Part shown: piece by piece, positions 39,003-53,238 of the stretch
Layout: the number at the start of each line of letters is the position of its first letter
Position numbering within the stretch: position 1 is the stretch's first letter
Assembly (NCBI GenBank): GCA_030770545.1
Contig: CM061098.1
Coordinates: 5,536,001-5,600,000 of the forward strand
Direction of reading: 5' to 3'
DNA length: 64,000 nucleotides
Source: Macropodus opercularis
Taxonomy: Eukaryota; Chordata; Actinopteri; Anabantiformes; Osphronemidae
Made by a program: the position numbers and the translations under genes
Notes under the pieces: model-generated
Seen by the model: only the letters and a program-made list of their open reading frames with translations
Told to the model about the DNA's origin: nothing
Databases searched by the model: none

Positions 39003-39145
39003 GCCAGGGAAGGGAGGAGGGAGAGGACTGCGAGGTATCAAGAGGAAATGATAACAAAGGAGAGAAAGAGAATAAACAGTGGTCTAGGAGGAGAATCGGA
39101 GAAAGAGAAGTTGAGGTGACGAAGGAGTGAGGAAGATAAAACACT
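39003..39145. other. Purine-rich tract
   Basis: About 140 bp of mostly A and G on the + strand ('gggaagggaggagggagagg', 'ggagagaaagagaataaac', 'ggagaaagagaag'). Low complexity, potentially triplex-forming. No gene is associated. Confidence 0.65.
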
Positions 39146-42100
39146 GAGGGTTGGAGTGACTCCTGGTGAGGATCCTCAGTCTGGAGTCACTATTCAAACT
39201 AGCAAAATGAAGAATCAAGACTGACCCTGATCCCACTGCCTCTAACTCTATTATGGAAGGAGGAGCAAACACACAACCCGAGCGCATGAGAAATGCTTTT
39301 ATTGCCATGTGCCACAGCTGCTGGAATGCAGACGCGCTCATCAAGGAGAAACCTGCAAATACACACTGGCTGCTGCAGATGTCACTTAGAGGATCATATT
39401 GTCCACTGATTTCAGTCTAGAGACTTCACAACAATTAACGCCTGAAGAGATTTTGTATTGTGAACCTTCAATTAGCCGGTGCCAGCCACATTTTCTGAGC
39501 ACAACAGCAATACTTTCAAGGTAAAGATGTGTAACCCTGAGCCAAAAAGAGCCAAGTCAACAATCCCCTTGGAATGCATTAGAGACTCATCAATGTAACC
39601 CTGCCTTAAAAACATCAGCTCAGCTCTTTCTTTTCCCCAGCCCTCGTGGCAAGCACATTCTCATTAAATAACTTCCATAACACAAGCGCGACTGAAGAAC
39701 AAGTGATGGTAGGATTTCAGTGGCCTTGAGGGATTCATGAAGCTACGAGCAGAAGCCTGCGATCATCGATCCGGCTCAGGTTGGAGAGGAGCCACTGAAA
39801 TTACTAAGTTTTTGTGATTAAACACAAGATGTGTCCCCGGATGTCGAAACATTGAAGATACAGAGAAAAAGAATTCAGAACGGATCCCAGCAGAAGTGAT
39901 GTAGAAATGGACCTGTACCAGCTCAAACCTTCCTGTAATCTTCATCCCAGTGAAAGTGTCTGTCAATTTCAACCTGGGGACATGAGACGAAATGCTCCCA
40001 TGCCCATAAAGGGCTTTGTTTTAATGACTGAGGTCATCGGCTGCGTGGACCCTACGGTGCTTTATTTCCCCCAGCCCTCTCTGCACCAATCCCATTTCTT
40101 GTCTTGTCTATCTTCTTTTATCTCCCTTTTTCTAAGCCTTAATCTGTTCTCCTCTCGTCCTACTGCCTCCCGCCACACACACATTACTTCCCTTCAGCTT
40201 TGGACATTTTCCTATATCGCAGGGCAAACTGCCATATCACATAGTTCTGTGTGTGCTTGGTCAGGGACTGCAGCAGGACAGCGACAGGGCACCTTTAGAC
40301 ATAAGAGGAAAAGCATTCAAAGCTGACCCCAGCATGCTTTCTGTCTTTACTGCCCAACAGGAAACCTTTGGAGACGTAGACAGTGAGATGGAGACAACAA
40401 GTCACCAGCACTGCACATTTCTTCTTCAGTTACCTCCTTGTGTCCACAAATTTTACCCATGGGCTCAGTGGAACCTTTTTTTCACCATCTGTAGCTAGAT
40501 GGTACATGACTTCCCTTCACAAATGTTTTCTTCGTCAATGATTTCTGGCTGAGAATCCCAACAGGCTCATATTTCCACTTATTTGACTCCCTTGTTTCTG
40601 TGTTTCTTCCTCTGCCAAAAATGATTTCAGGCTGCTCCTGGCAACTACAAATGTTGACACCGTATGGGATTCACCTAATATAGCATTCACCTTGGAGTTA
40701 CAGTGCTAAGGTTATTTTTACAGGTACCATGTGGATTTTTTATTCCTGATAGCGTTGTAGCGCAGTGTCAAGTGGGTATAATTATTCTGATAGAGGGTTG
40801 TTCTTTACAGGTTAAAAAGGCCCTTTGTTGCATAAGGTCAACTGAGGTCAACTGATCACTCCTCTGGGATGCACCGGTTACCCGTGTATTCTGCCTCCTG
40901 CCCCCAAAACGGGGATTACTTTCAGTAACCGTCGATCAACAAGGCGTTGATGAGACATAGCAAACATGCAGTATGTGACTGCTGCGATGGAGCGGTGGAC
41001 AGTGGAAAAGTCTCTGTCTGGAGAGCTGGGTGTCGTTGTGAGGCTCTGGATGGCCGAGTGGGGAAATTAAACAGAGTAAGCTGCCTTCCAGCAGTTCATC
41101 AGGGATGCTATGGGAAGGATTAGCCAGTGTAGCACCAAAGCAGCTAATTGTGGCATAACTAGATGCTGACTTGTCCACACTGTAATCAATAGGGTGGCCG
41201 TCTGTTGTTCCACATCCATTTCCAGGTCAGTTATTGCGTTTAGGCTGGGTTTGATCTAGTTCACTGCAGTCTTGTCATTCCCTGTTTTCATCAGGGTCGT
41301 GATGCAAAGACGACATTTGGGAAAAAGTGATTTTGAATCTTGTTGTTAATTTGAGATGCGTTTCTAGCTGTGCTGTATTTAAAATCAGCCTCATTAATGC
41401 AACTTTCTCCTCTGTGTGTAACACACAGCCACAGCCGAGGTTTTTAGTGCTGCAATTCCGCAGATGTATAAAAAGGAAAACACGTCAAAAGACTGTTTGT
41501 GTGTCCAGAAGCAACCTGCATGGGACCTATTCACCAATAAGTAAGGCAGCCCTAATTCTCATTTAACGGCCTCCCTTAGAGCTTTTTCCAGACCCTCAGT
41601 CAAGCCAGAGATAGCAGCGTGGACATGCGAGCAGCCCGGAGCAGCCCGACTAAACAACCACAGTAGGTCATCGTTTTCAGCATTTCCCATCACTCGGTAC
41701 ACATTGCGGGCCAAGACAGACACAAGACCCACAGTCGCACACACTCAGCTCCAGAGGGCTTGTGTGTGTGTGTGTGTGTGTCATGGTGGGACTGTAAACA
41801 TCTACCATTGTGCTTGAGTGGGCTGCTGAGGCTCTTTTATGCGTGTGTGCAGCATGCTTTCCTGCGTGACGTCCTTTCTCAGCCTCTCCACAGGTGTTTT
41901 GTAGGCAGAGCGATGGAGGGAGCAGGAGGGCAATAAACGGCCTTTTCATCCAGCATTTGTTGCCATGATTTCACAAGCGGAGGGGCCTCACTATCAACCA
42001 GCGAACGTATTAACAGCAGGCGCAGATGGACGTCCAGGAGCTTGCTGTGTAATAGCCAGCACTGCTCTACAGCAGACGAGTCCCTATTTCCCACTTCAGC

Positions 42101-42329
42101 GAAGACATCAGTTTGATGATGTGTGGTCATATAAACATCGATATGTAGATAATAAATTATTGCTTGGCCACAGCCAAAGTGTCTAGATCAGGTCTTTAGT
42201 TTAGTTTTAGTTGGGTCAAGCGCGTCTGTCTCTGTGGCAGGAAGGTTGAGTATCAGCTTTCGCAGGCTTGTTGTGCCCTCAAGTGGTTAGAAAGAAAATA
42301 CATTTCTCCTCACTGTGCTGCAGTTTAAC
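39146..42329. other. Gene-free stretch with a pyrimidine-rich patch and (TG)n
   Basis: 40070-40190 is C/T-rich on the + strand, and a (TG)10 run lies at 41761-41780. A direct 10-bp repeat (gagcagcccg twice) is near 41629-41648. Open frames up to 139 codons (39907-40326) are not recognisable. Confidence 0.5.
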
Positions 42330-42530
42330 GTCCCAGGAAGATCAAGACCACTTCACAAGTCCCCCACGAAGGAGCCACTAAACGACCCCGTAACAGTTGA
42401 GGGAGGGGTCACGGTAGTTCACACCTACTCACTACCCTCAGTCCTTTGTTCTCATAACGAGTGAACCCTAACTGGAGGATAAACATGTGGTGTCAACCAA
42501 CTTTCCTCACCCTCAAGGTCAGTGCAGCAG
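42330..42530 (+). repeat. Dispersed repeat, copy B (relative of 9345-9640)
   Basis: It shares with copy A the ordered words 'ccaggaa', 'caagaccac', 'ggtcacggt', 'gttcacacct', 'ctcataacgag', 'cctaactggaggata' and 'tttcctca'. It has about a dozen extra bases after 'cacacctact' and lacks the (gaa)n tail. Same orientation as copy A. The divergence implies independent old insertions. Confidence 0.6.
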
Positions 42531-44129
42531 ATGCTTTAAATACAGCAACTGTAACAAATCTTTTTTTGTTCTTGTCTATCCAGCCCAACACAACCGTGGG
42601 TGAAGAACACAGGCGTTAGTGGTTTGCTGGGTTACCACCCACAGTGACCACAGGGTGGCAGTGTGACACCAGAAATGCCTCTGCTGTTCTCTCACACCCT
42701 GACCTTCACTGAGTCACTCCTCTAAAAACGCTGTTTAACGGTACATTTTGTCTAGCCAGTTAAATAAAGCCATTAGTTTAAAAAAATCATCTTGCAAGAG
42801 CAAGTGAATGCCAAACATCAGGTGTCCTTCCTTGGGCCTAAAAGCAGTTTGACAAACTTCACTCTTAACAACTCTGTGCAGCTGGAAACAAATATGTCCT
42901 TATGGTGCAGTCATTTCAAAGGATCAAGAGCTAATAGGCCCACACATAACTCAGCCAGTGTTCAAGGACGCACAATTTATTGGAATGAAACTACGGTTTC
43001 CTAATTACAGCTACAAAGCTGCTGGTGTGATTTTACTCACTTTACTGAGCAGCTTCCAGGCCAACGCGTAACAATTCCACCAAATAACTTTGAGTTCTGT
43101 GATTTGTCCACTATAGTGTACAGCGCAGCATCTCAATTAAAAGACTATGAATATGTCTTACGGTTTATATAAATGCCAGATGCATCTGCTTTCGATTTTG
43201 ACATGACATCTGCTTATCATTTAAAAAGAAGGAATTAATGTTTAACTTCCTCTTTTTCTCACGGGCTTAGTTGCTTCCCTCTAGTCTTTATGTTTACTAC
43301 ACCAGCCAATCCAGCTGCTCAGATAACACGCATTCCTCACAGTCTTCTTCCAGCAGAGTTGAGTGTAAATACTATATTTCACACACACAAGAGGCTAAAG
43401 ATGTGAGCTATTAAAACACTGTATTAATTGCCAGGGTTGATAGTGCTGCAAAAAATCAACAATTCAACAATTGGGTGGCGGTTGAAATCATCAGGATTGA
43501 ACTGAAGGGTAGACAAGTGGGTTGTAGTGGATCCGGTCCCCAAAGTGGATCTCTCTCTCTCTCTCTCGTCCTCTTTCGCTACTCTTGTGTGTGTGTGTGT
43601 GTGGCTTTCCACCCATTCCTCCAGAGTTCTTAAGTGAATTGAACGAGGCAGAATGAATCACACTGTGATCAAGATGTCATCTTCATGGTAATGAAAACAT
43701 GATGCCTCATAATAAGTTTCCTGATCAAAGAGAGCTGCTGGGGTTTAACAACTCGGCGCCAAGTGGTCAGAAAGCGCAGGGTGTGGAGGCTTCAGCAGAC
43801 AATGGTGACAGTAATAATCTATTACCCCAGAGATGTTTATACTGTGCGTTAAAGCACTTGTGTTTTGTAATCCTGAATGGTGCTTAGTGATTGTTTTTGA
43901 GACAGAATCGTCCTGGTGTGATTTTTTTACACTGATTTATGTCCTTCTTGTCCTAAATCCGGTGGCGTTGTGGTTATCGCCTGCTGGACGGAGGGGCATG
44001 GCAGGAAATTGGTATATTTAAAATTAACACGGTGACCAAAACCTTAGAACCACAGAAACATACTCAGCTTTAAGTTAAAAACAAAAAAAAGCACAATCTA
44101 GACACAATAGAATTCATGGCAGACTTGTA
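42531..44129. other. Gene-free stretch with (CT)n and (TG)n microsatellites
   Basis: (CT)n at 43551-43567 and (TG)n at 43586-43603 lie within 60 bp of each other. No exon or RNA gene was recognised. Confidence 0.55.
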
Positions 44130-44172
44130 TTGGAGCAGATGTACCTAATAAAGTGGCCAGAGAGTTCTTGTA
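44120..44172 (+). mobile_element. End fragment of a common teleost repeat ('gtacctaataaagtggcc')
   Basis: 'gtacctaataaagtggcca' at about 44140-44158 is the terminal word of a repeat family I know as very abundant in fish genomes. The reverse complement appears at 49686-49704. The A-rich DNA just upstream may be part of the same insertion. Only the end survives; the element class is left open. Confidence 0.55.
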
Positions 44173-47100
44173 TCTGGTGAATGTAGATGCTGTTATTAGC
44201 TAGAGAAAGCTGTCACATGCAGCAGGGACGCTACATCCAGTGTAATTACCGTGTATCTATTTTTGTGACTCATTTCAAAACAGCAGTGCTGCGGTTCTGC
44301 CAGAAACAATTTATCTTTCAAGGTGCAACAGTAGAACATCAGAGCACATGCGATGCATTTTGTTTGCAAATGTAAACTTCTAAAAGGTCAAGAACAGCAA
44401 ACCTCGCTCTGTACGCTCACCTCTAAAGAAAGCACAGAAGCTTCAGCAGAACAATTTTAAAACACAGAATCACAACAGTTCCGAAGAGGACGCAGAGGAA
44501 AAACATCTAACGACATACAGCCTGCGAGTAAAGAAGCTGAGGCCCCGCTTTTGACATTCTGGGAAGGATTGCAGCGCATGGTTACGTCTATAAACCTGTG
44601 TTTACAGCTTCACCCCCTTTATCAATTATTCAACACGGAGGCAGCGTGAAGGTTTCAGACGCTCTCTTGTATTTATAGGGTTCATCCAAATAAACACAAA
44701 TGTGCGCCCGCCTGTCATTTCCGGGCCTCCCTTTTCAGCTGAGCAATTTCATTTGATGCGATGTGATATTCATGTTTTCAGGACAGATCCAGTGTCACTT
44801 TGAAACAGGAATTTTACGATTTGAGAGGCGGGAAGATAAACCTGGGAAGTGGAAAATGAATACAGTGTTTTGAGTAGTCAAGTCACAGTCAGGCTTTTTC
44901 AGTGGCCTTTTGTGGAAAATAACAGTAGCTGGAATACGACGTAGCATGAAATGACGGCTGCAATTCAACGCACGCTGACTCTGGAGGAGCCGGTGGATCC
45001 ACTCTGTGAGCTTTGACTGACTTATTCTCTATGCTCATCTACTGTATGTGCTTTGAGGGGTGTTAAGAGCTATTTCTAAACGCACATGCGTTGGTGCTTT
45101 GGTGTTTTATTTTTACCCACATGCAAGAAAGAGACGCGGCAGCAGCTCAGGTGGATGCTCTGGTACTAAAGTGAAGATGGGACTAGCGTTGAATTTTAGT
45201 GATGCTGCTCTCTGCATGTCATGGAAACCAGACAGATTTTAAACTATACCATATATCTATTTGCTACTGTGGACTAGCTAACACTGTGTGTTTTGGCAAC
45301 GTAATGAGCTTTGAATCGTCCCATTTGTTTTCACCATTGCTTTACCTGAACTAAAAAGCTCCCTGGATATATCGGGTCGTAGTGATGTCCCTCAATTTAA
45401 GCCTTAATGAAAGCTTTGTCCCACCGCTGTGACGCTGTTCCCTGACAGCACTTCATATCGCCGTTCCAAGAAAAGTGCCAAACAAGATGCTGCGGTCTCC
45501 TTCGCTCCAGAACGAGCTCCCCTTCTGTGATGAAAAATGCAGCCTGTCTCGTTGCTTATTGCTGTGGCATTTAGGGGCTCAGTGTGGTGATTTGAAGAGC
45601 CTGTAGTGTAAAAGCTATTTCTCCTGCTTGTGGCTTAATGCTCTGACTCAACAAACCTGACCATTGTCATTTCCTCTCATCAGCTTCATGGTGGCCATGG
45701 AGAAAAGCCAAGAAGTGTGGGTAATAACCTTAAAGGAAAGTCTGTGATTGCACATCCATTTCACACTGAGGACCTCTCCCTTGATTCCCCAAAGCAGTAA
45801 AATGCTATATGGGTTGAGGAGCGAGAACGGCAGTGAGGCAGACATAGGGTTTTGTTAGTCGGGGGGATAAAGGAGGGAGCGAGTGGGGGAGGCCTGAATG
45901 GGGTCTGCTGGAGATAGCTGGCAGCGCTGCCACTGCTGGGTTCTTCACTTTCTCAGGAATGCGTTTTAGCTCTGCTATGATCGCGCTGACAGGGACACAC
46001 ACAGTCTAATCCTAATGGATTGCTGGGGGCACTGTCTGTCCCTCACACAGCAGCACTCAGCCTGCTGAGGCCACTGGCTTGGAGCACAATTTAGCAATTG
46101 CTCCCTCCAGCCCAGACCTGAGCCAATGGATGGCACGTGTACCACCCTTGACCCGACTACAGGGCAAAGTGGATCAGAGGGTCACATTAACAGATATATA
46201 AATAATTGCTGCTGAACTCCAGAACGCGTGCACACCATTAAATTGTGATTTGTAGAATCTGTAGAATGTGCAGTTTGTGCGTCTTCCTGGTTGCAGAGTG
46301 GATTTGAGATGCTGCTTCCCACACAGAGCTGTTGACCTTGCACAGCGATGTAATTCGATGGTAAATGCTTGTCATTTGGCCGGCCATGCCTCATGAAGCC
46401 ATCTATGTTGTTATTTCCTGCCTTCAAGCTCCCACTGATCACCACATTACAGTGGTGCGTGACTAATTGGACGGCTGCAGCCAGGAGCAGAATTAATTCA
46501 GCTGGCTTGTCCGTGCAGCAGAGTTGGTGTTCGCAGTACTTTTTTTAGGCCTTTACATCCCCGTGAATGGCTTTTACCGTTAATTTGTACAGATACCTCA
46601 CGCAATGTAACGATAAAACAAATTTGGCGTTGAGACGACGACGTGTTGTTCCAAATTGAACCTCTGGGTGTCGCTGTTGGTTAATCACTGGTGAGCCGCC
46701 GTCCAGTACTTTGTGTAGCTCACACTGCTTCTAACAGCAGATGGTGCTGATCATCAGGACTTGCATCATATTTAGTTATTTTTTCCCGAGTCCTTGTAAA
46801 ATACCACCCTCCAGATAAATAAACATTACAATTGACGGTACGTGTTGGCTCAATGCAATTATTCCTAATTAAACAAAATAAGATATGGGCACTTGGCTAA
46901 CAGTCGGAACCTGCAATTAGGTTGAAACTATTCAGGTGCTTGGTCTTATGTCTTGCCCTTGAGGGAGTGTAATCTACACCACAACAGGCAGGAGAGTCAA
47001 TTTTCCTTGCTTGTAGTTCTTCAAATGACTCTTCATGTAGCAACATAGATTGTTTTGTCTTCATCTTGTACCAAGACAATTAGTCAATAAGTCAGCAATG

Positions 47101-49679
47101 CACTTCATCTTAATGTGGCGTCCCATGGAAATGAGAAAACCTTGCTGCTTGGTGTCCACACTGTTGGAAGTTGTCGTTCATGATCCATCCCAGAGCGTTC
47201 ACTTCCCCCGTGCTGATTAGCATCTCAGGCCTCTGCATCCCTGCAAGTCTAAACATCTCCCTCTTTGTGTTTTCTTATTATTCCAATCACGTTAGAATAA
47301 TTGTTGGCTTTATGATTAATGTCACATGTTTCATAGGATCATTTTTTCAGCGTGAGTCAGATTTCCTTGGTCAGATTTAGCCCTGTGAGAAAGTCTGGGT
47401 CAGAGCGTTCAGTAACGGGGCTTTGCTTGCCCAGGATGACCCCCTGGGACTGCAGCGCTATAGCAAAGCCAATCAGCTCTGTCTAATTGAAATGAGCAGC
47501 AGTGAATGACTGCAGATAGGAGCTGAGGTCCACTCCCACTCTGAGATCTGATGCCTGTCGAACACCGCATGTTGCACTGCGAACACGGAGTCTCGCTGAC
47601 AGACAGAACAGCGCTGTGCGCACACAGGAAGCTGGATCAATGTAGGGAGGGAAGTGACAGGAAGGCTTGGAAAGTTAGTGGCAGAATGGGAGCCTGGTCA
47701 GGTGAGGTCTGCTCAGTCATTGCTGGGTCTGGTTGGTCTGTCTGTGAACTGAATCATGTCACCCATGCGTTTTAATACACATTCAACACTGCACACACGT
47801 GATCGAGGCTTTTAAGACTTTTGACAGTATTCAGTAATCCAGCTGGTCAGTGCTGCCTGTGAGTCACACACTCATTTGAACAGTTCAGTCTCCTTGCATC
47901 CACAGTTGCTTAGTGTCTTTTCTATATATGTCACGTTTGAGTCACAGCGGTACAGTAAACGCTGGAGTGTTAGGAGTAAACTCTGGTGTTATTGCTGTAC
48001 GGGACCGTGAACAGGGAGTTCAGCTGTTTGCTTGCAGCTTCTGTTGTGTTTTTCCTCTGTAAATCTATGACAGACTAATAGGGCTTCTCACCAGGGAAAT
48101 CTGCTTGTGTTTCCTGTCCCAGAGCTGCCCTCTTCCTCTTTCAATGAAAACTCGCAGCCTGCTGCTCCTCCACACCAGAGAAACGAAGGTGGAGTTCACT
48201 GTAACTTTGTTTGAGGAGCCAAAAATAGTCATTTGGACTGGATGAGGGCAGAGGGCGGCATTCTGCAATTACCTCACCTTCACTTCCATGTAGACACACA
48301 AACGAAGTTCCCACTGGCATGGGAACAAATAAACCAGTTTGTCTTTTACTGGTTGGGGACTTTGTATTAAAAGTTGTTGACAACCACTTTTGGTTGTGTT
48401 TTTAGAAACGTTTCCACAGGGCATTCGCAAAACTATGTGTGTGTGTGTGTGGGGGTGTGTGTGTGTGTGTGTGTGTGTGTGTTGCAGTAAATGTGCTTTG
48501 GGCAAACCGGAGAATCAGAAGCTCCATGCCTGTCGTGCCTGACATGTCTAAAGACAACTTAAGCCTGTTCTGCTGTGACGTTGCTTCCACAGAGATCGTG
48601 TTTGCTTCAGGTTGTCTGTTCCTTCTCCATCGTTCTTCACTCACAGCCCTGAACCCAGCACCTTCTACGAAGACTATTCTCTCTGACTGCAGTCTAACTA
48701 CTGTCAGTCCAAATTGTGCGCTAATGGCTTTTCGTGGGTAACCCAGCACTCGAGGTCCGGTTCCCCACTCACAGAGGCTGATGGGAGCCGATTTCAGCTG
48801 TTATTTTCAAGTTGTGCATGAATATCAATGGTGAGCTCAGCCACTGAAGTCGAAAACCCCGTCGGACCTGCACCTACCTGTACCAGCTCTGGTTGAACTG
48901 GGCTGGTAATTTCCTGTCACAAATTGCTTTTGGTGCGACCCTCTGCGACGCCTCACTTTGCTTTCCCGCTGGAGAGCTTTGTAGCTTGGTGTGAACCGTG
49001 ACCCCTGGTTTGCCGCTGCCTCTCACCTGTTGGTGTGTTAACACACTCCACTCTCCTCAGACCAGATGGCTGACATAGCTGCCCAGCTGTGCAGCAGGCC
49101 CAGCAGGCCTCAGAGACGTGTGTAAGTGGACCACACAGGGTAGCAATTTGCTGAAGTACAATGAAAAAGTGCAGTAGTCTGTGAGAAGACCCCAGGGGTG
49201 TGCAGTTCCACCTGCTCCCGCTACCTACTTACCCAGGGAGCAAATAAGGCGACTTCTTGGCTATATGTATTTTTATTTCTGCATTAGAACAAAATTTTCC
49301 CTCTGGCCAAAGCTTTTCACTACAGCAGAGCGAGAAACCAACAGAGCTGCTCCACTCCAGGGACTTGATACCGCCATAAAGCTGACAGCTACCTTCTGTG
49401 TGACTGACAACTTCCTAATATGCTTAAGGAGGTCGCAAGAGGGAAACGTCTTCGTGGACTTACGTTTACTAAATCGTATGTACGAGGTGTCTCCTGTACC
49501 ATGAGATGTCAAACTCCCAGAACATTTCACGGCTGTTGTTGCTCGGGGCATTGCTGTTTACGGCACCTCGCCTAGTTCCACACAGTTTGCTGCCCCACAT
49601 GCTGCAGCTTGTCTGCTTCTATGAGTCCTTATCACAAACAGTTCATAACACAACAAGCACTAAATACCCTTAAGAAAGA
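44173..49679. other. Gene-free stretch with a long (GT)n
   Basis: (GT)n at 48436-48482 is interrupted once by a G5 run. 47190-47560 has homeodomain-like and CCAAT-like words without repeat signatures and could be conserved regulatory DNA. No coding exon was recognised; frames up to 115 codons overlap the microsatellite. Confidence 0.5.
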
Positions 49680-49740
49680 GTCTCTGGCCACTTTATTAGG
49701 TACAGCTGCACATCTAACTGCTCATAGTAGCTGCTGACAT
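49680..49740 (-). mobile_element. End fragment of the same teleost repeat, opposite orientation
   Basis: 'ggccactttattaggtaca' followed by 'gctgcacatctaactgctc' matches the end of the family seen at 44120-44172, read on the other strand ('ttattaggtacacctg...caactgctc' in the typical family). The two ends are about 5.5 kb apart and point toward each other, but what lies between them is not recognisably one element. Confidence 0.55.
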
Positions 49741-52700
49741 AATGACCTGACCTGGAATTTGTCTGTCTGATCATAGACTCTCTAACCTCTTTCAAATAAA
49801 ACCACAACTGTTTAATATATTTATTTTACGTTACTAAATATTTCAGGATATCAAACCTTCTGTTAGATTCCCCTACAGTGGCTATATATTATTTATGACA
49901 GCAAGAGAAATATGCTTAGCGTCAATCACTAGGGTCATGTTGGTCCTGGATGCAAGAACTCGCCCAGAATAATTTCCCTAAACCCTTTCTTTGCGCAGAA
50001 GGGAAATACTCTCTTACTGCGATGTGGTCTCAGGTTCAGCTCTGCTTCCTGAATGATTTGTTTTTGAGTTAACGGTCAGGTTTCTGCCATTGTGTTACAG
50101 CCTTCACAGGTCAGTACAGATTCAGTGCGCCAATGCCCGAGCGCATGCCTATATTTCCTCTTTACAGTCTTTATCTTTCATACTCATTTACAAGCATCTT
50201 GACATTGGTGCTAGACACTCACAGCACTGAGCAGTAATAACGATAACCCTGACATTTTTGATTATTTTTCTATTCGTGAGCGTCCTCTTCAGTATGTCGT
50301 AAAACATTTGGGTAAAAAGGAGTGTGATTTTATTTAGTGCCAGTCCTGGTCTCACCGTCACGGTGTTTGGTCTGTACTTGCATGATTCAGCTTTCTCCTG
50401 AATTTCAGTGTGAGACACGTTTCATCAAGTTCAATTTTCCTGCTTAAAGTATTTTTTGAACTGGGTGGTTCTTCTAATATATTTTTGCTGTCGTCTTGGG
50501 GATTCCACGTTTCTGTGCAACAATTACATCCTGACTGAAATTTGCATTTTAATTACAAGGTGATTTCTGCAATTATGCAGCGCTCTGAAAGATTTATAAT
50601 TAAGGACAGTTCTGGAAATAATTCCTGAAATTTATGACTGGAGCTGCAGCATTTTCAGGAACATAATTTCTCCCTAACAATAAATTTAAATTGGTCAGTC
50701 CTGTGTAGAATGTCAACCCTAAATTACTAATTTAAAAGAAGTAAGGCCCCCCTACGGAGACCACAAAAAGCAGCCCTGGTGCCCCACAGGAAGCTGTGAC
50801 CAGTTAACAAATCTGCCTGTTGTTATCTTGATTACTGTCCCAGTCACCTGTAGGGACTGTGGAATTAGAGATGAGTAATAACCAGTCATTTAAGAAGAAA
50901 AAGAAGAAACAGCCAAGTCTAAGTAGTGCAAGATATTAAGCCTTTGTGCTTGTGCCCCGAAAGCAATTCCAGAGTGATACCTGTGTGAGTGCTTTTACAG
51001 GAACCTGCCCTATGTCCTGAACTGTATCCAGTGCTGAACAATAGAACTTTCTCCTGGCGCAGACGATTACGGATGAACAATCAAGTTGTTTACTGCCTGG
51101 TTTGTGCCGATAAGTGTCATCCACTTAGGCCTGCTTCATCCGAACGTCTTGACAACTGAGGAGGGGGTTTCGTTCCAGTTGCTATTTTTAACTGTCACAA
51201 AGTATTTATCGAGAAAAGGAAAAAGGAAATGTATGCAATGTATTTTTTAAGTTGCAACAAACCAGTATCACATCTGTCCTGCAGTGTCTTCTCTTCTATT
51301 TCCTTGAGAATAGAAATTCTCTTTTCCTGAGATGGAAATGAAATCATCTAGTAGAAGTTGGAGAATTAACAGAAACACAAAGTCTACTTTTAGACCAACT
51401 GGGCTGTGGGTGCTTATCGTGAGTCACACACACAAATCAACACCTTACACGTTCATCAGCCTCAAGACATCATATTGGGATGTTCGCCATATGTTGAAGC
51501 ATCTTGGAAATATATATCCTTGTCATAAAACACCATTCAAAGCTAAGCTAAGGGGAAAAACTTGATGAACTCTTGTTTTCAGGCGAGACTTTAGTAACAT
51601 CTGCACCATGATGAAGAACCCAGTTTTTATTCAGGCTCTAAAACTGTGTAAGATTCTTTAATTGTTTGTTGTTGCTATATACAAGTAGCAAACTGCTGAG
51701 GTTAAGCACAAATCCAGTCCATTTAACGTCATGTTGTTCTTAAAGAATAAGTCATGGTGCGATTCATCCAACACAGAGAACCTGTAGATTTAATACTTTT
51801 GTTTCATCTTTTTAAAATCATGTTACTGTATCACTGTTATCAAGCCTGTGAAAGTGTAAAGTTTGAGTAAAGTTGGAGGTCAAAGAAAAGTTTTTGTTTG
51901 CATAAAAGCTGAAGCATGTTGTTCGCGTACGCTGCTGCCACTTCATTTCATTTTCTGTGCACTGTATAAGTGATGTGGCAGCACATCTCGAGTGTGTATT
52001 GTACAGTATATGCATAACGTTGAGCGATGACAAACTCCCCTTTGTTTTTGTCTGCATTTGGTTACGTGAGTAGTGTTTTCAAGTGGCCTTTCAGCAGCTC
52101 ACCTGTGTAGCTGCGTCTATGCTAAAAGGTAAACTAACCTTCAGGGGAAGACACAGCACACAAATATTTCTCTGAATACTTAAATAGACAGACAAAGGTC
52201 GAAGGTTCGGTCTAAAAACAAATGTCTTTCTTTAGTCCTTTTCTTGGATGATGTGAGTTCAGCTGACATGGAAGAGAAAGACTCATTATAGCATAAAAGA
52301 GAGAATTTACTGCTTTACCGCTTTCACGTTGTTTTATAGTTTCTGCAAATACTGTAACTCTCAATCTCTCTTTGCAAATTAATAACACAAAACTAAAAAA
52401 CTATTATAATAAGTGATTCACACACATTATGAGTTAAATCCTTTGACTCATTAATATGTATACACTGAGCAGGAAAACAGAGATAAGCACAATAAGCCAA
52501 GGATTTTTCTGCAAAATCTGTAAAAGCAATATGTCTAAATCCGGTTTAGCAGTAGCGAAGAGATCAAGTCCACCCAAAGAGTGTGGCGCTGTGTTGTACA
52601 GCGTAATGGAGAATAAATGATTTAGTAGTTATTTCCATTTCCTTGCTCTGGTCTAAATACAGTGCTTTTTGCCCATATTGCCTTTGAAAACCTTACAGAA

Positions 52701-53238
52701 TTTAAAGCCTTGTGATACTGTGACAGAAGAGAAGTGGCTCCGCCCGACAAGTACCAACCAAAATAGGTAACAGAATATGGATAAATGAATGAGTTGTTCG
52801 AACACTTGGACTCATGTATTCTGAGACTAATCACTCATTTCAAATGTCACGAACCAAGTCTGCTTCATCTGTTTTAAAGATGTGTTGTGATCAGTTTGGA
52901 TTTGTCCTGTCTGCAAGTGGAGAGATACGTTGCTACACTACTCTCCACCTGACTTGAATGTTGTTACTGTGTCTTGGATTTGTTGAGAGTAATTAATTTT
53001 ATTAATGTGATGACAGAGATGTACTTTTTAAAAACTGTAACATGTATACATTATTTTGAAGCGTACTTGGGTACAGTACTACTTTTTGAGTGATCTACTA
53101 CAATACGAATATTAACACGGTTTTTCGTGCTCCTGCGTCTCTCAGTGTAAAATCCACTGGTAGGTGACATCCGTCCAGCACGGACAGATGGAAAGATAAG
53201 TGACCTAATTAAATGTTTGGAGCCACATTCAAGCAGCT
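49741..53238. other. AT-rich gene-free stretch
   Basis: No exon, RNA gene or repeat family was recognised. It ends at the left edge of the tandem duplication. Confidence 0.5.
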
